Shown: in pieces, positions 5,944 to 13,520 of the stretch
How positions within the stretch are numbered: the stretch's first letter is position 1
How the letters are laid out: every line of letters begins with the position of its first letter
Assembly (NCBI GenBank): GCA_018373675.1
Contig: JAHAGQ010000017.1
Span: 1-43,991 of the forward strand
Direction of reading: 5' to 3'
Source: Collinsella sp.
GTDB taxonomy: Bacteria > Actinomycetota > Coriobacteriia > Coriobacteriales > Coriobacteriaceae
DNA length: 43,991 nucleotides
Notes under the pieces: model-generated
Told to the model about the DNA's origin: nothing
The model's input: only the letters and a program-made list of their open reading frames with translations
Database searches by the model: none
Made by a program: the position numbers and the translations under genes

Positions 5944-6861
5944 CTATTTTTGAAAAAGTTTGCAGGCATTTTCCCAGGCGGCTCGGGCGATTGCTTCGGC
6001 GTCCTCGCCGGTACGATCGACGCGGTCGTTGACCAGCGCGTTTGCTGTGATGGAAATCATTGCAGGCTCGCACTCAAGACCGCGAATGGGCTCCGGCGCC
6101 ATATAGGGACAATCCGTCTCGAACAAAATACGATCGAGCGGGGTCGCCGCAAATGCCTCGCGCACGTCGTCGTTGCGCTTAAAGGTAGCCGCGCCGCCAT
6201 AGGCGATGTAACAACCCAAATCCACAAAGCGCTCCATCGTGGCTCGGTCCTCGCCAAAGCAGTGCAGTACGCAACCGGCCTGGGGCACGCCGACCTTGCG
6301 CAACACGTTGTAGGCGTCCACATGCGAGGTGCGCTCCTCGTCCGTATCCTCATGACGCAGATGCAGCTCAACCGGCACATTGCGGCGTACGGCGACCTCG
6401 AGTTGGCGCGCCATACAGTCGATCTGCACGTCGTGGGGCGCCGGCGCGATATCGTCGTCATAGTCCATGTGGTAGTCCAGACCGATTTCGCCAATACCGG
6501 CGCATAAGGGATCATCGAGTGCGGCAACGACCTGTGCGTGAACGTCGTCGGTATAGTCCGGCGCGCCATACGGATGCACGCCGGCAAGATACTTGATCTG
6601 CGGGATATCCCGCATCGGCAGGATCTCGCGAACCAGCCAGTCGCTATAGTCCGCCACGCTGCGCTTATCGGCAATGGGGTCGAAGACCGTCACCAGCAGG
6701 TCGACGCCCGCGGCTTTAGCGCGCGCAAGCGTCTCGGGCACTTCCTTGCTCCAAAATGAGAGCAGGTGCGCATGCGTATCGGCAAGCGGTGCCAGCGGCA
6801 CCGGGCAGGCCACCGTTTTCTTCTTTTTGGTAAACGTCACGCGTTCAACATTAGGCGTCAT
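5944..6861 (-). CDS. tatD: TatD-family metal-dependent hydrolase (DNase)
   Basis: This is a TIM-barrel amidohydrolase-fold enzyme; characterised TatD proteins are Mg-dependent 3'-5' exonucleases. Metal ligands are visible: DTHAH near residue 30, the GEIGLDYH motif, the HLRHE histidines, HCF, and ETDCPYMAP near the C-terminus. I start it at the ATG at 6861 (305 aa), since AGGAG lies 7 nt upstream and the upstream extension to 6984 is only antisense-like proline/arginine sequence. It begins inside the end of rsmA (11-bp overlap), so the two are translationally coupled; this pairing is common in Gram-positive bacteria. Confidence 0.94.
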   Translation of the reverse strand: MTPNVERVTFTKKKKTVACPVPLAPLADTHAHLLSFWSKEVPETLARAKAAGVDLLVTVFDPIADKRSVADYSDWLVREILPMRDIPQIKYLAGVHPYGAPDYTDDVHAQVVAALDDPLCAGIGEIGLDYHMDYDDDIAPAPHDVQIDCMARQLEVAVRRNVPVELHLRHEDTDEERTSHVDAYNVLRKVGVPQAGCVLHCFGEDRATMERFVDLGCYIAYGGAATFKRNDDVREAFAATPLDRILFETDCPYMAPEPIRGLECEPAMISITANALVNDRVDRTGEDAEAIARAAWENACKLFQK

Positions 6862-7711
6862 GGGAAAGCTCCTGAGCCAAGCGGACAAAGGCGGCGGCGT
6901 CAAGCGTCTCGGCGCGCGTGGTAGGTGCGATACCGCAGGCCTCAAAGGCGGCGTCGAGCACGTCCTTGGCAAAGCCGTTGGCACTCATGGAATTGCGAAT
7001 CGTCTTGCGGCGCTGAGCAAATGCAGCGTCGATCACGCGGGCCACAAACTCGCGGTCGATGCCCTCGGGTACCACGCCGTCAACGCAATCGATGCGCACT
7101 ACGGCAGAATCCACATGCGGCGCCGGCATAAAGCAGCGCGGCGGCACCTCAAAGCGCCCCGTCACCTGCGCATACAGGCCGAGCTTTGCCGTGTAGCCGC
7201 CATAGGTCTTGTTGCCCGGCGTTGCGGCAATACGATCTGCAACTTCCTTTTGCACCATGACGACGGCGCGCTTAAGTGCGGGCATCGTCTGGAAGAATTG
7301 AAGGATGATCGTTGCCGCCACGTTATAGGGCAGATTCGCGACAAACACCGTGGGTTCACCACCGGCGGCCTGCTCAATCTGCTCCGGCGTCACCTTGAGC
7401 GCGTCGCCCATGATAAAGCGGAAGTTGGCGTAGTCGGCGGCGTGAGCATCGAGCACCGGCTCGAGCTCGGGATCGGCCTCGATCGACGTGACGCACGCCG
7501 CCTCCTGCAGCAAGGCCAACGTCAGCGTGCCGCAACCCGGGCCGACCTCGAGCACGCGCTCATCGCCCGTAAGCTCAGCGAGCTCACAGATACGTTCGAT
7601 CACATGGTTGTCGATCAGGAAGTTTTGGCCCAGGCGATGCTTGGTCGCAAGGCCAAAGTCCTCTAGCAGCTCCCCAGTTGCCGTGGGGTTTGCCAAAGGC
7701 GAAGTTGTCAT
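6851..7711 (-). CDS. rsmA: 16S rRNA (adenine(1518)-N(6)/adenine(1519)-N(6))-dimethyltransferase
   Basis: This KsgA-type enzyme dimethylates two adjacent adenines in the 3' hairpin loop of 16S rRNA late in 30S assembly. The hallmarks are LGQNFLIDNHVIERI near residue 27, EVGPGCGTLT (SAM site) at about 56, and the catalytic VANLPYNVAATII at about 125. The length of 286 aa is normal. It is upstream of, and overlaps, tatD. Confidence 0.97.
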   Translation of the reverse strand: MTTSPLANPTATGELLEDFGLATKHRLGQNFLIDNHVIERICELAELTGDERVLEVGPGCGTLTLALLQEAACVTSIEADPELEPVLDAHAADYANFRFIMGDALKVTPEQIEQAAGGEPTVFVANLPYNVAATIILQFFQTMPALKRAVVMVQKEVADRIAATPGNKTYGGYTAKLGLYAQVTGRFEVPPRCFMPAPHVDSAVVRIDCVDGVVPEGIDREFVARVIDAAFAQRRKTIRNSMSANGFAKDVLDAAFEACGIAPTTRAETLDAAAFVRLAQELSHDA

Positions 7712-7741
7712 GGTTGCCTCCTTAACATGGTGGCTGCATCG

Positions 7742-7779
7742 TAAAGCAAAAGGGCATGGACCGTTGCGGCCATGCCCTT
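7742..7779 (-). terminator. metG terminator
   Basis: AAGGGCATGG (7750-7759) pairs with CCATGCCCTT (7770-7779), with TTTTGCTTT following on the minus strand. It separates metG from rsmA. Confidence 0.8.
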
Positions 7780-7818
7780 ACATCTAAACAACAAATTGCC
7801 GATATGGCGCGCAGCGGC

Positions 7819-9420
7819 TTAGCCCAGACGCGGGAACAGCGGCTCGCCCTTCTCGACGGGCTGACCACCGGCAAGCAGGCCCCAAGCGCAAATGCCCTTG
7901 AGGTCATCGCTCGCGGCCTCGTCCTCGCAGGACAGGCGGCGCAGGGCCTCGGCAGAAGTCTGGGGCATGAGCGGCATCAGCAGGTGAGCGGCAATGCGGA
8001 TGGCCTCGAGCAGGTTGTAGATCACAAACGCCAGCTCGTCAGCCTTGGCCTCGTCCTTGGCAAGCGCCCAAGGCTCGGAGTCCTCGATGTAGTGGTTGGC
8101 GGCATGGATGAGCTCCATGACCTCGTCCTTAGCTCCACCGTAATCGAGCACGTCCATCTTGGCCATGTAGCGATCGACCAGACCATCAGCAATCTTTGCC
8201 AGCGGGTTGTCGAACGCATCGAACGATGCGGGCTTGGCGGGCGCGCAGCCGTCAAAGTACTTGCCGCTCATGTTGAGCGAACGCGAGATAAGGTTGCCCC
8301 AGCTGTTGGCCAGGTCGGCGTTGTAGACCTGCTCCATGCGCTCGAAGCTGATGGCGCCGTCGGTGCCGGGGACGACGTCGGTCATGAAGTAATAGCGATA
8401 GCCCTCGACGCCCAGCATGTCGATAACATCCTGCGGAGCGATGGCGTTACCGCGGCTCTTGGACATCTTCTCGGCCTTGCCGGTCTCGGCATTGCGCACG
8501 GTCAGGAAGCCGTGGGCAAAGACGTGCTCGGGCAGGGCCTCGCCGATGGCCATGAGCATGGCGGGCCAAATGACGCAGTGGAAGCGGATGATGTCCTTAC
8601 CCACGATGTGGAACTGCGCGGGCCAGCGATAGGCCAGCTCGGCACGGGCCTCATCGGTATCGACACCGTAGCCGACGGCCGTCATATAGTTGAGCAGTGC
8701 ATCGAACCACACGTAGGTCACGTGGCCCTCGTCAAACGGGACCTGAATGCCCCAGTCAAAGCTCGTACGGCTCACGGAAAGGTCGTTAAGGCCGCCTTCG
8801 ACAAAGCTACGTACCTCGTTCATGCGGAACGCAGGCTCGACAAAGTCGGGGTGTTCGTCGTAAAGCTTGAGCAGCTTGTCCTGGAAGGCGGAAAGCTTAA
8901 AGAAGTAGGACTCCTCCTGCACGCGCTCAAGCGGACGGTGGCAATCGGGGCACAGGTGCTGGCCGACGCTGCCGTACTCCTCGTCGCCCTTCTGGACCTG
9001 CGTATCGGTAAAGTAGGTCTCGTCAGGCACGCAATACCAGCCGTCATAGCTGCCCTTATACAGGTAGCCGGACTCCTTCATGCGCTCCCACAGATACTGC
9101 ACGGCGTGATGCTGGCGCGGCTCGGTGGTACGAATGAAGTCGTCGTTGGAGATCTCGAGCTTGCTCCAAAGCTCCTTGAAGTGCGGAGCCTGGCTGTCGG
9201 TCCACTCCTGCGGCGTCATGTTGTGCTTGGCTGCAGCCTCGGCGACCTTCTCGCCGTGCTCGTCCATGCCAGTCAGGAACTTGACGTTATAGCCGGCAGA
9301 GCGACGATAGCGAGCCTGGACGTCGGCTATGATGGTGGAATAAGCCGTGCCCAGGTGCGGATCGGCGTTGACGTAGTAGATGGGCGTCGTGATAAAGAAC
9401 GAAGGCTTGCTTTGATCCAT
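7819..9420 (-). CDS. metG: methionine--tRNA ligase
   Basis: This class I synthetase charges both initiator and elongator tRNA-Met. The HIGH-type motif is PHLGTAYS at about residue 21, and the KMSKS motif is EKMSKSRGN near the middle. A zinc-knuckle region holds LCPDCHRP and an upstream WYCVPDETY, so only part of the classical four-cysteine knuckle is obvious. At 533 aa it ends after the anticodon-binding helical domain and lacks the C-terminal EMAPII-like dimerisation domain found in longer MetG proteins. It is 69 bp downstream of rsmI and could be in the same transcript. Confidence 0.96.
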   Translation of the reverse strand: MDQSKPSFFITTPIYYVNADPHLGTAYSTIIADVQARYRRSAGYNVKFLTGMDEHGEKVAEAAAKHNMTPQEWTDSQAPHFKELWSKLEISNDDFIRTTEPRQHHAVQYLWERMKESGYLYKGSYDGWYCVPDETYFTDTQVQKGDEEYGSVGQHLCPDCHRPLERVQEESYFFKLSAFQDKLLKLYDEHPDFVEPAFRMNEVRSFVEGGLNDLSVSRTSFDWGIQVPFDEGHVTYVWFDALLNYMTAVGYGVDTDEARAELAYRWPAQFHIVGKDIIRFHCVIWPAMLMAIGEALPEHVFAHGFLTVRNAETGKAEKMSKSRGNAIAPQDVIDMLGVEGYRYYFMTDVVPGTDGAISFERMEQVYNADLANSWGNLISRSLNMSGKYFDGCAPAKPASFDAFDNPLAKIADGLVDRYMAKMDVLDYGGAKDEVMELIHAANHYIEDSEPWALAKDEAKADELAFVIYNLLEAIRIAAHLLMPLMPQTSAEALRRLSCEDEAASDDLKGICAWGLLAGGQPVEKGEPLFPRLG

Positions 9421-9489
9421 GGGGTTTGTCCTCCAGAAAAACGTTGCATACAGGGGATGATTCTAGCGCAAGGGCTGGATATCCTCCAT

Positions 9490-10368
9490 CTATTGCATAT
9501 CGAGCACCATGGCATAGACATCGCGCTTGCGGCGCGAGTACTTCTGAGACAGGCGCTTTGCCACCGCAGAGGCGGGCTCCCCCTCCTCGAGCGCGGTGCG
9601 AATGTCCTCGCGCAGGGCTTCGTCAGGGTCTACCGCTGCGGCTCCAACCGGCGCGATACCGGCCTCCTCGTCCTCACTCGGCGGCGCGATGACCAGCGCG
9701 ATCTCGCCCTTTACCTCGCCACGGGCACGCAGCTCCTCGGTTAGCTGGGCGGCGGATCCACGCAAGACTTCCTCGTGCAGTTTCGTAAGCTCGCGGCAGA
9801 CGGCAATATCGCGCTGGGGAAAGACCTCGGCCACGGCCTCGAGCGTCGCGACGATGCGATGTGGAGACTCGTAGAAGATGAGCGCGCCGGGGACGACGGC
9901 AAGGCGCTGCAGTCGGCGCACGCGGTCGCCGTGCTTGCGACCCAAAAAGCCTTCGAAGAAGAAATGCTCGCAGGGAATACCGGAAGATACGAGCGCCGTG
10001 ACGCAAGCAGAGGGGCCGGGAATAACCTCGACAGGCACATCCGCCTCGCGCGCCGCCTCGACCAGCGCCTGGCCGGGATCAGACACACTCGGCATACCGG
10101 CGTCCGAGGCAAAGGCGAGGGTCTCCCCCGCCAGCAGGCGGTCGACCAGGCCGGCTGCGCGACTTGCGATCACGTTCTCGTCGCAACGAACGAGTGGCTT
10201 GGAGATGCCTAGGTGCATCAGCAACTTTGAGGTCACACGCGTGTCCTCGCAGCAGACGGCGTCGGCGGCGGCAAACGCCTCGCCGACGCGCGGAGACAAG
10301 TCGCCCAGGTTACCGATGGGCGTACCGACCACATAAAGTTTGCCCGTGCGGGCGCTGTTTTGCGTCAT
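9490..10368 (-). CDS. rsmI: 16S rRNA (cytidine(1402)-2'-O)-methyltransferase
   Basis: This tetrapyrrole-methylase-fold enzyme methylates the ribose of C1402 in the 30S decoding centre. Family motifs in order are VVGTPIGNLGDLSPR near the N-terminus, CCEDTRVTSKLL, ASDAGMPSVSDPG, IPGPSACVTALVSSGIP, FEGFLGRK and FYESPHR. The 292-aa length includes a C-terminal tail with the helical KRLSQKYSRRKRDVY region. It starts 6 bp after the GH5 stop codon, so the two are cotranscribed. Confidence 0.96.
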   Translation of the reverse strand: MTQNSARTGKLYVVGTPIGNLGDLSPRVGEAFAAADAVCCEDTRVTSKLLMHLGISKPLVRCDENVIASRAAGLVDRLLAGETLAFASDAGMPSVSDPGQALVEAAREADVPVEVIPGPSACVTALVSSGIPCEHFFFEGFLGRKHGDRVRRLQRLAVVPGALIFYESPHRIVATLEAVAEVFPQRDIAVCRELTKLHEEVLRGSAAQLTEELRARGEVKGEIALVIAPPSEDEEAGIAPVGAAAVDPDEALREDIRTALEEGEPASAVAKRLSQKYSRRKRDVYAMVLDMQ

Positions 10369-10374
10369 ATCAAC

Positions 10375-11436
10375 CTATTCAATCATGCCGCGCTCGAGCG
10401 TGCCGAGTGCCGCGCGGGCGTCCCATGCTGCAATACGCTTCTCGGTCTTCCACGTTTGGAAGAACCAGCCAGCCGCCGGCGCAAACGATGCCAGCTGGTT
10501 GGCGATAAACACGCGCTCGTAGGCATTGCGGCCCTCGGGCGTAACCGACGAGTTGGCAAAGATCGCCGCACCCGACCATTCGCCCACCAGCACGGGGAAC
10601 CCAGTTGCGGCCGCCTCTTTGAGCTCACGCTTGTTGCGCGAAATCGCCGTCGTCAGACCGCGGGGGCTCGTGATGTCGAGCGCATACTCGTCGCGGTAAT
10701 GGTACAGGTGAAGGTCCATGTAGACGTTCTTGTACTTGGCACCGCGCATAAAGTGCTTCCACTCGCCAGGGTGTCCCGAAGAGGAAAAGACGACAATCTT
10801 GTCCTCGGGCATATACGAACGAACGAGCTCGTACGCATCACGATAGAAGTTTCGCAGGTAGTGCGCCGGAATACCGTCTGTCATGGTAAAGAGGCTCTTG
10901 CGTACGCTCATCTGCGGCGTATCCAACAGCTCGATGCCCAGCAGGCTCTCGGCCTCGCCGTAGCGATCGGCCAGGCGCTCGAGCACATCGAGCGCAACGT
11001 GACGGCCATTGGTGGACGAATGCCACTCAGCGACGACTTCCGGCGTCGTGGGCGAATCGTTGGAATCTCCCTGGCCGCCCGGCACCGTCGCCAGATCGAG
11101 CAGTACGCGGATGTTGTACTTGTCGGCCCACTCAATAGCACGGTCGATATAATCGACGACCGAGATGTAGGAAGCGTCAGACTCCTGCGAACCAAAGGCA
11201 TACCACGGCACCGGCAGGCGCACGGCGTTGAGACCGATCTGCGCCATACGACGAAAATCGTCCTCGCTCACAAACGTCTCGTAATGGCGACGCATGCGCT
11301 CGTTATAGGCAGCGGTGCCCATGGCCTCCTGCAGCTCGGCTGCATTGGATGCTCCGGTCGCTGCATAGAGCGACGGGGTCACCCAGGGCTCGGGAATAAA
11401 CCAGCCAGAGAGATTTACGCCGAGAATCCTCTCCAT
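10375..11436 (-). CDS. glycoside hydrolase family 5-like protein (exo-beta-1,3-glucanase type), acid/base residue replaced
   Basis: The protein resembles fungal exo-1,3-beta-glucanases of GH5: an N-terminal GVNLSGWFIPEPW, NAVRLPVPW with the conserved Arg at 73, DLHLYHY (His243, Tyr245) and LVGEWSGA with the nucleophile Glu286, then GWFFQTWKTE. It has no signal peptide, so a cytoplasmic location is likely. The odd point is the acid/base motif: where the family has N-E-P, this protein reads GIELLDTPQ (residues 167-175), putting Thr173 in place of the catalytic glutamate. It may be inactive, altered in mechanism, or use another residue. The start at ATG 11436 follows a G-rich ribosome binding site. 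It heads an operon with rsmI. Confidence 0.85.
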   Translation of the reverse strand: MERILGVNLSGWFIPEPWVTPSLYAATGASNAAELQEAMGTAAYNERMRRHYETFVSEDDFRRMAQIGLNAVRLPVPWYAFGSQESDASYISVVDYIDRAIEWADKYNIRVLLDLATVPGGQGDSNDSPTTPEVVAEWHSSTNGRHVALDVLERLADRYGEAESLLGIELLDTPQMSVRKSLFTMTDGIPAHYLRNFYRDAYELVRSYMPEDKIVVFSSSGHPGEWKHFMRGAKYKNVYMDLHLYHYRDEYALDITSPRGLTTAISRNKRELKEAAATGFPVLVGEWSGAAIFANSSVTPEGRNAYERVFIANQLASFAPAAGWFFQTWKTEKRIAAWDARAALGTLERGMIE

Positions 11437-11501
11437 CACGGCCCCCTTCGAATCGCGCAGGTCGAGCCTGCATCGTATTGCATAGGAAAAGTATCGTTTT
11501 G

Positions 11502-11507
11502 AGTATA
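11502..11507 (-). promoter_or_regulatory. possible -10 element of the GH5-rsmI operon
   Basis: TATACT on the minus strand lies 66 bp before the GH5 ATG. No clear -35 is seen at 16-18 bp, so this is tentative. Confidence 0.35.
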
Positions 11508-11642
11508 CCCGCGCGTGCGGACAGGCGACCGAACGGTCTACAAAGTGGCGCAAAAGTGGGAGGAATGTCCGGGCAGACGGAATCCGCGCATCCCGCTTTG
11601 AGGCTTTATTCCGGGATGCAGTTTCCGCAGGAGCCCTCGGTA

Positions 11643-11671
11643 AAAGAAAAGGACCCCTTTGCAGAGGTCCT
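11643..11671 (-). terminator. duplicated tRNA-Phe terminator (outer copy)
   Basis: AGGACCTCT / GGGGTCCT followed by TTTCTTTTA on the minus strand; one base differs from the copy at 11828-11857. It follows an 18-nt tRNA-Phe remnant. Confidence 0.75.
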
Positions 11672-11684
11672 TATCAAGTCAAGG

Positions 11685-11827
11685 TGGCGGGGAAGGGAAT
11701 CGCGCCCGCGCTCCGCGCGTGCGGACCGCTGCGGCGCTTCCGCGCCTTGCGAGCTCCGCTGGCAAACGCTATCGCGTTTACTCAGCTCCGCGCCCTCACG
11801 GGGTTCGATTCCGTGTGGGGGCCACAT
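11685..11827 (-). repeat. duplicated tRNA-Phe tail with palindromic core (divergent T-loop-bounded micro-element)
   Basis: The last 18 nt of tRNA-Phe are repeated at 11685-11702, 186 bp from the intact gene. The core (11703-11801) differs in sequence from the Arg and Leu cores but keeps the plan: a GC-rich palindromic half, then the hairpin AAACGC-TATC-GCGTTT at the position of AAAACGC-TCC-GCGTTTT. It ends in GGTTCGATTCC (11802-11812), the inverted T-loop of tRNA-Phe, and the small hairpin TGTGG-GGG-CCACA. No gene is visible. Confidence 0.75.
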
Positions 11828-11857
11828 AAAAGAAAAGGACCCCTTTGTAGAGGTCCT
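11828..11857 (-). terminator. terminator of tRNA-Phe
   Basis: On the minus strand, AGGACC and GGTCCT form a stem followed by TTTTCTTTTA, shortly after the tRNA 3' end. Confidence 0.75.
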
Positions 11858-11870
11858 AGTCAATTCAAGG

Positions 11871-11943
<73 letters not shown>

Positions 11944-11955
11944 ATTTGAGGTGTG

Positions 11956-12003
11956 CCTTGTTTCAAGGCTTGATTAGTATAACCAAGGACGCGCTCCGGT
12001 CAA
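11956..12003 (-). promoter_or_regulatory. promoter and leader hairpin of tRNA-Phe
   Basis: On the minus strand, TTGACC (11998-12003), a 16-bp spacer and TATACT (11976-11981) precede the tRNA. The short leader contains the hairpin GCCTTG-AAA-CAAGGC (11956-11970). Confidence 0.7.
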
Positions 12004-12078
12004 CCGAGAATTTTAAAAAAGTTTTTGAGCGCGACATCGGCCACGATCTCGCTCCTATAGAACGGCACGTCAGAAGCA

Positions 12079-12366
12079 TCAACCGGCCGCAAGAAGTTTT
12101 TCACTCAGAGCCGCACGGGCAAACTCACTTGGCGTCATCCCCTCGGCAGCCGCCCGTCGACGAATGGCCTCCTTCATTCCCAGAGGAATCTTGACCGACA
12201 GCGTTGCCGTCCCCTCACCTGAGAGCGGGGGCCGTCCATGCACGATTCCACCAACGGTGTGTTCGCCATCCGGAAACTCTCCGCGCTCGTACGACTCGCA
12301 CCACGCGTCAATCATTTCATCCGTTACAACCTGACCATTAGCGGCCGTATACGTCTTGCCCATCAT
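12079..12366 (-). CDS. ribbon-helix-helix-type antitoxin-like protein, 95 aa
   Basis: The C-terminal half has the look of a ribbon-helix-helix DNA-binding domain: a short strand ATLSVKIPL, then helix KEAIRRRAAAEG, a turn MTPSEF and a second helix ARAALSEKLLA. The N-terminal part (DAWCESYERGEF and following) is probably the partner-binding region. The first ATG of ATGATG is used here because it overlaps the stop of the upstream gene as ATGA. It is the second gene of a pair with 12363-12629. Function is inferred from architecture only. Confidence 0.75.
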   Translation of the reverse strand: MMGKTYTAANGQVVTDEMIDAWCESYERGEFPDGEHTVGGIVHGRPPLSGEGTATLSVKIPLGMKEAIRRRAAAEGMTPSEFARAALSEKLLAAG

Positions 12367-12629
12367 CGACCCCTTTGCCGAGCTCGCTCGATCTCTTGCC
12401 AGAATTTCTTCTGAACCGGAGACAGGGCATGAATAATGAGCCATCCACGAATTAGTTCGACCGCAACAAGTTCCACACTTCGACCATCTGGAAGCCATCC
12501 AATGGCAAGCCATCTCGGCGGCTCGTCCTCCGACTCGCGGCGAATGCACTCAGTAACCGCGAACCAGGCACCAAGCACCTGCTTTTCCGTCAAGTGTTTT
12601 CTGGCGTTCGGATGGATCTCAACATCCAT
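12363..12629 (-). CDS. putative toxin of a toxin-first toxin-antitoxin pair, 88 aa
   Basis: This small protein reads MDVEIHPNARKHL at its start and has a central WLAIGWLPDGRSVELVAVE strand pair and a C-terminal HALSPVQKKFWQEI helix. Size, fold pattern and the 4-bp overlap with a ribbon-helix-helix gene suggest an RNase-type toxin of a BrnT/RelE-like kind, but I do not recognise the family with certainty. GGAGAAG precedes the ATG at 12629. The order toxin then antitoxin is the reverse of most type II systems and matches higBA/brnTA-type loci. Confidence 0.65.
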   Translation of the reverse strand: MDVEIHPNARKHLTEKQVLGAWFAVTECIRRESEDEPPRWLAIGWLPDGRSVELVAVELIRGWLIIHALSPVQKKFWQEIERARQRGR

Positions 12630-12687
12630 GCATCTTCTCCTCCATCTTACCCAATTTCGTATGACGAAAGTCCACTGTCGCCAATTC

Positions 12688-13047
12688 TTAAGCCGGCACG
12701 CGTTGGAGAGCAGGGGTCGAAACAATGATTGAAGGACGCTCTAGTACGGCCCAGGCGCCGGGGCAGGAGCACATGCGCCAAGGGCGGACGTTTTCGTAGC
12801 GCGCGAGGATATTGCCGTCGCGATCGATGAAGGCGATGTCGATGGGATAGGCCATAAAACACGTATGGACCGAAGAGCAGCGTGGAAACGCCATGACGAG
12901 CGGCAGGCCGCTGGCGGCAACCGGACGCCGTCCCAGCATGCCGCGCAGGCGCACGACAAACGACTCCGCCACCACAAACTCGGCCGGCGTCCAACCCAGC
13001 CTATTGAGTGCCCGCGCGTAGACGATGTAGGACGAGACCGCGGTCAC
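12688..13047 (-). CDS. DUF192 family protein, 119 aa
   Basis: The family pattern is present: FVVRLRGMLGRRP, then VHTCFMAYPIDIAFIDRDGNIL, and a C-terminal CPGAWAVLE. DUF192 proteins are small beta-rich proteins of unknown function, often exported or lipid-anchored; here no signal peptide is visible. The start is placed at GTG 13047, which overlaps the stop of the preceding pseudopilin gene as GTGA and has GGGGGTGG upstream. It is the last gene of the Tad operon, suggesting a role connected to pilus assembly or surface export. Confidence 0.85.
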   Translation of the reverse strand: MTAVSSYIVYARALNRLGWTPAEFVVAESFVVRLRGMLGRRPVAASGLPLVMAFPRCSSVHTCFMAYPIDIAFIDRDGNILARYENVRPWRMCSCPGAWAVLERPSIIVSTPALQRVPA

Positions 13048-13520
13048 ATGACCACCCCCGGACGCCATGGATCGACCGTCACCGCACGCTCGTGCGACAA
13101 CGTTGTCGGCGCCCCCAGCGGAACGCCAGCGATGCTGAGAGAAGTCGGCCACGGCTCATAGTGCATGGTGCAGGTGTAGGTCCTAAACGTGCCGGATAGG
13201 GAGAGCAGGCCACCATCCGATGCCTTCGCGCCTTGCTCGCTCGACACTTCGATCTGTAAGTCATAGCCTTCCATGGCATTCAGAATTTGAGTCTGAACCG
13301 TCGCCGAGGCATCGGCAGAGCTTTCGTCGCCCTCCCCCTCCGACGCCACGGCATGCGCTAGCACGATGTCGGGCACCACGCGGTCGAAGCGCGCGACAGC
13401 GCTGGCAAAGATCATGACGTTGTACACGATGAGTGCCAGCACCAGCAAAACGGGCGTAACCACTGCCATCTCCACCGTCGCTTGGGCGCGCTCCTCGCGC
13501 AGACGCATGCGGATACTCAT
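13044..13520 (-). CDS. TadE/TadF-like pseudopilin, 158 aa
   Basis: The N-terminus REERAQATVEMAVVTPVLLVLALIV is a charged leader followed by a hydrophobic membrane helix, as in TadE-like minor pilins processed by a TadV-type peptidase. The rest (about residues 45-158) is an extracellular domain with two spaced regions of beta character. Its ATG shares one base with the TadG-like stop (TAATG). It probably forms part of the pilus base or tip. Confidence 0.85.
   Translation of the reverse strand: MSIRMRLREERAQATVEMAVVTPVLLVLALIVYNVMIFASAVARFDRVVPDIVLAHAVASEGEGDESSADASATVQTQILNAMEGYDLQIEVSSEQGAKASDGGLLSLSGTFRTYTCTMHYEPWPTSLSIAGVPLGAPTTLSHERAVTVDPWRPGVVM

Noticed and set aside
7756..9744. 662-residue plus-strand frame opposite metG
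   Set aside because: It spans the metG-rsmI junction on the other strand, has no ribosome binding site and no recognisable domain; it is a codon-bias shadow.
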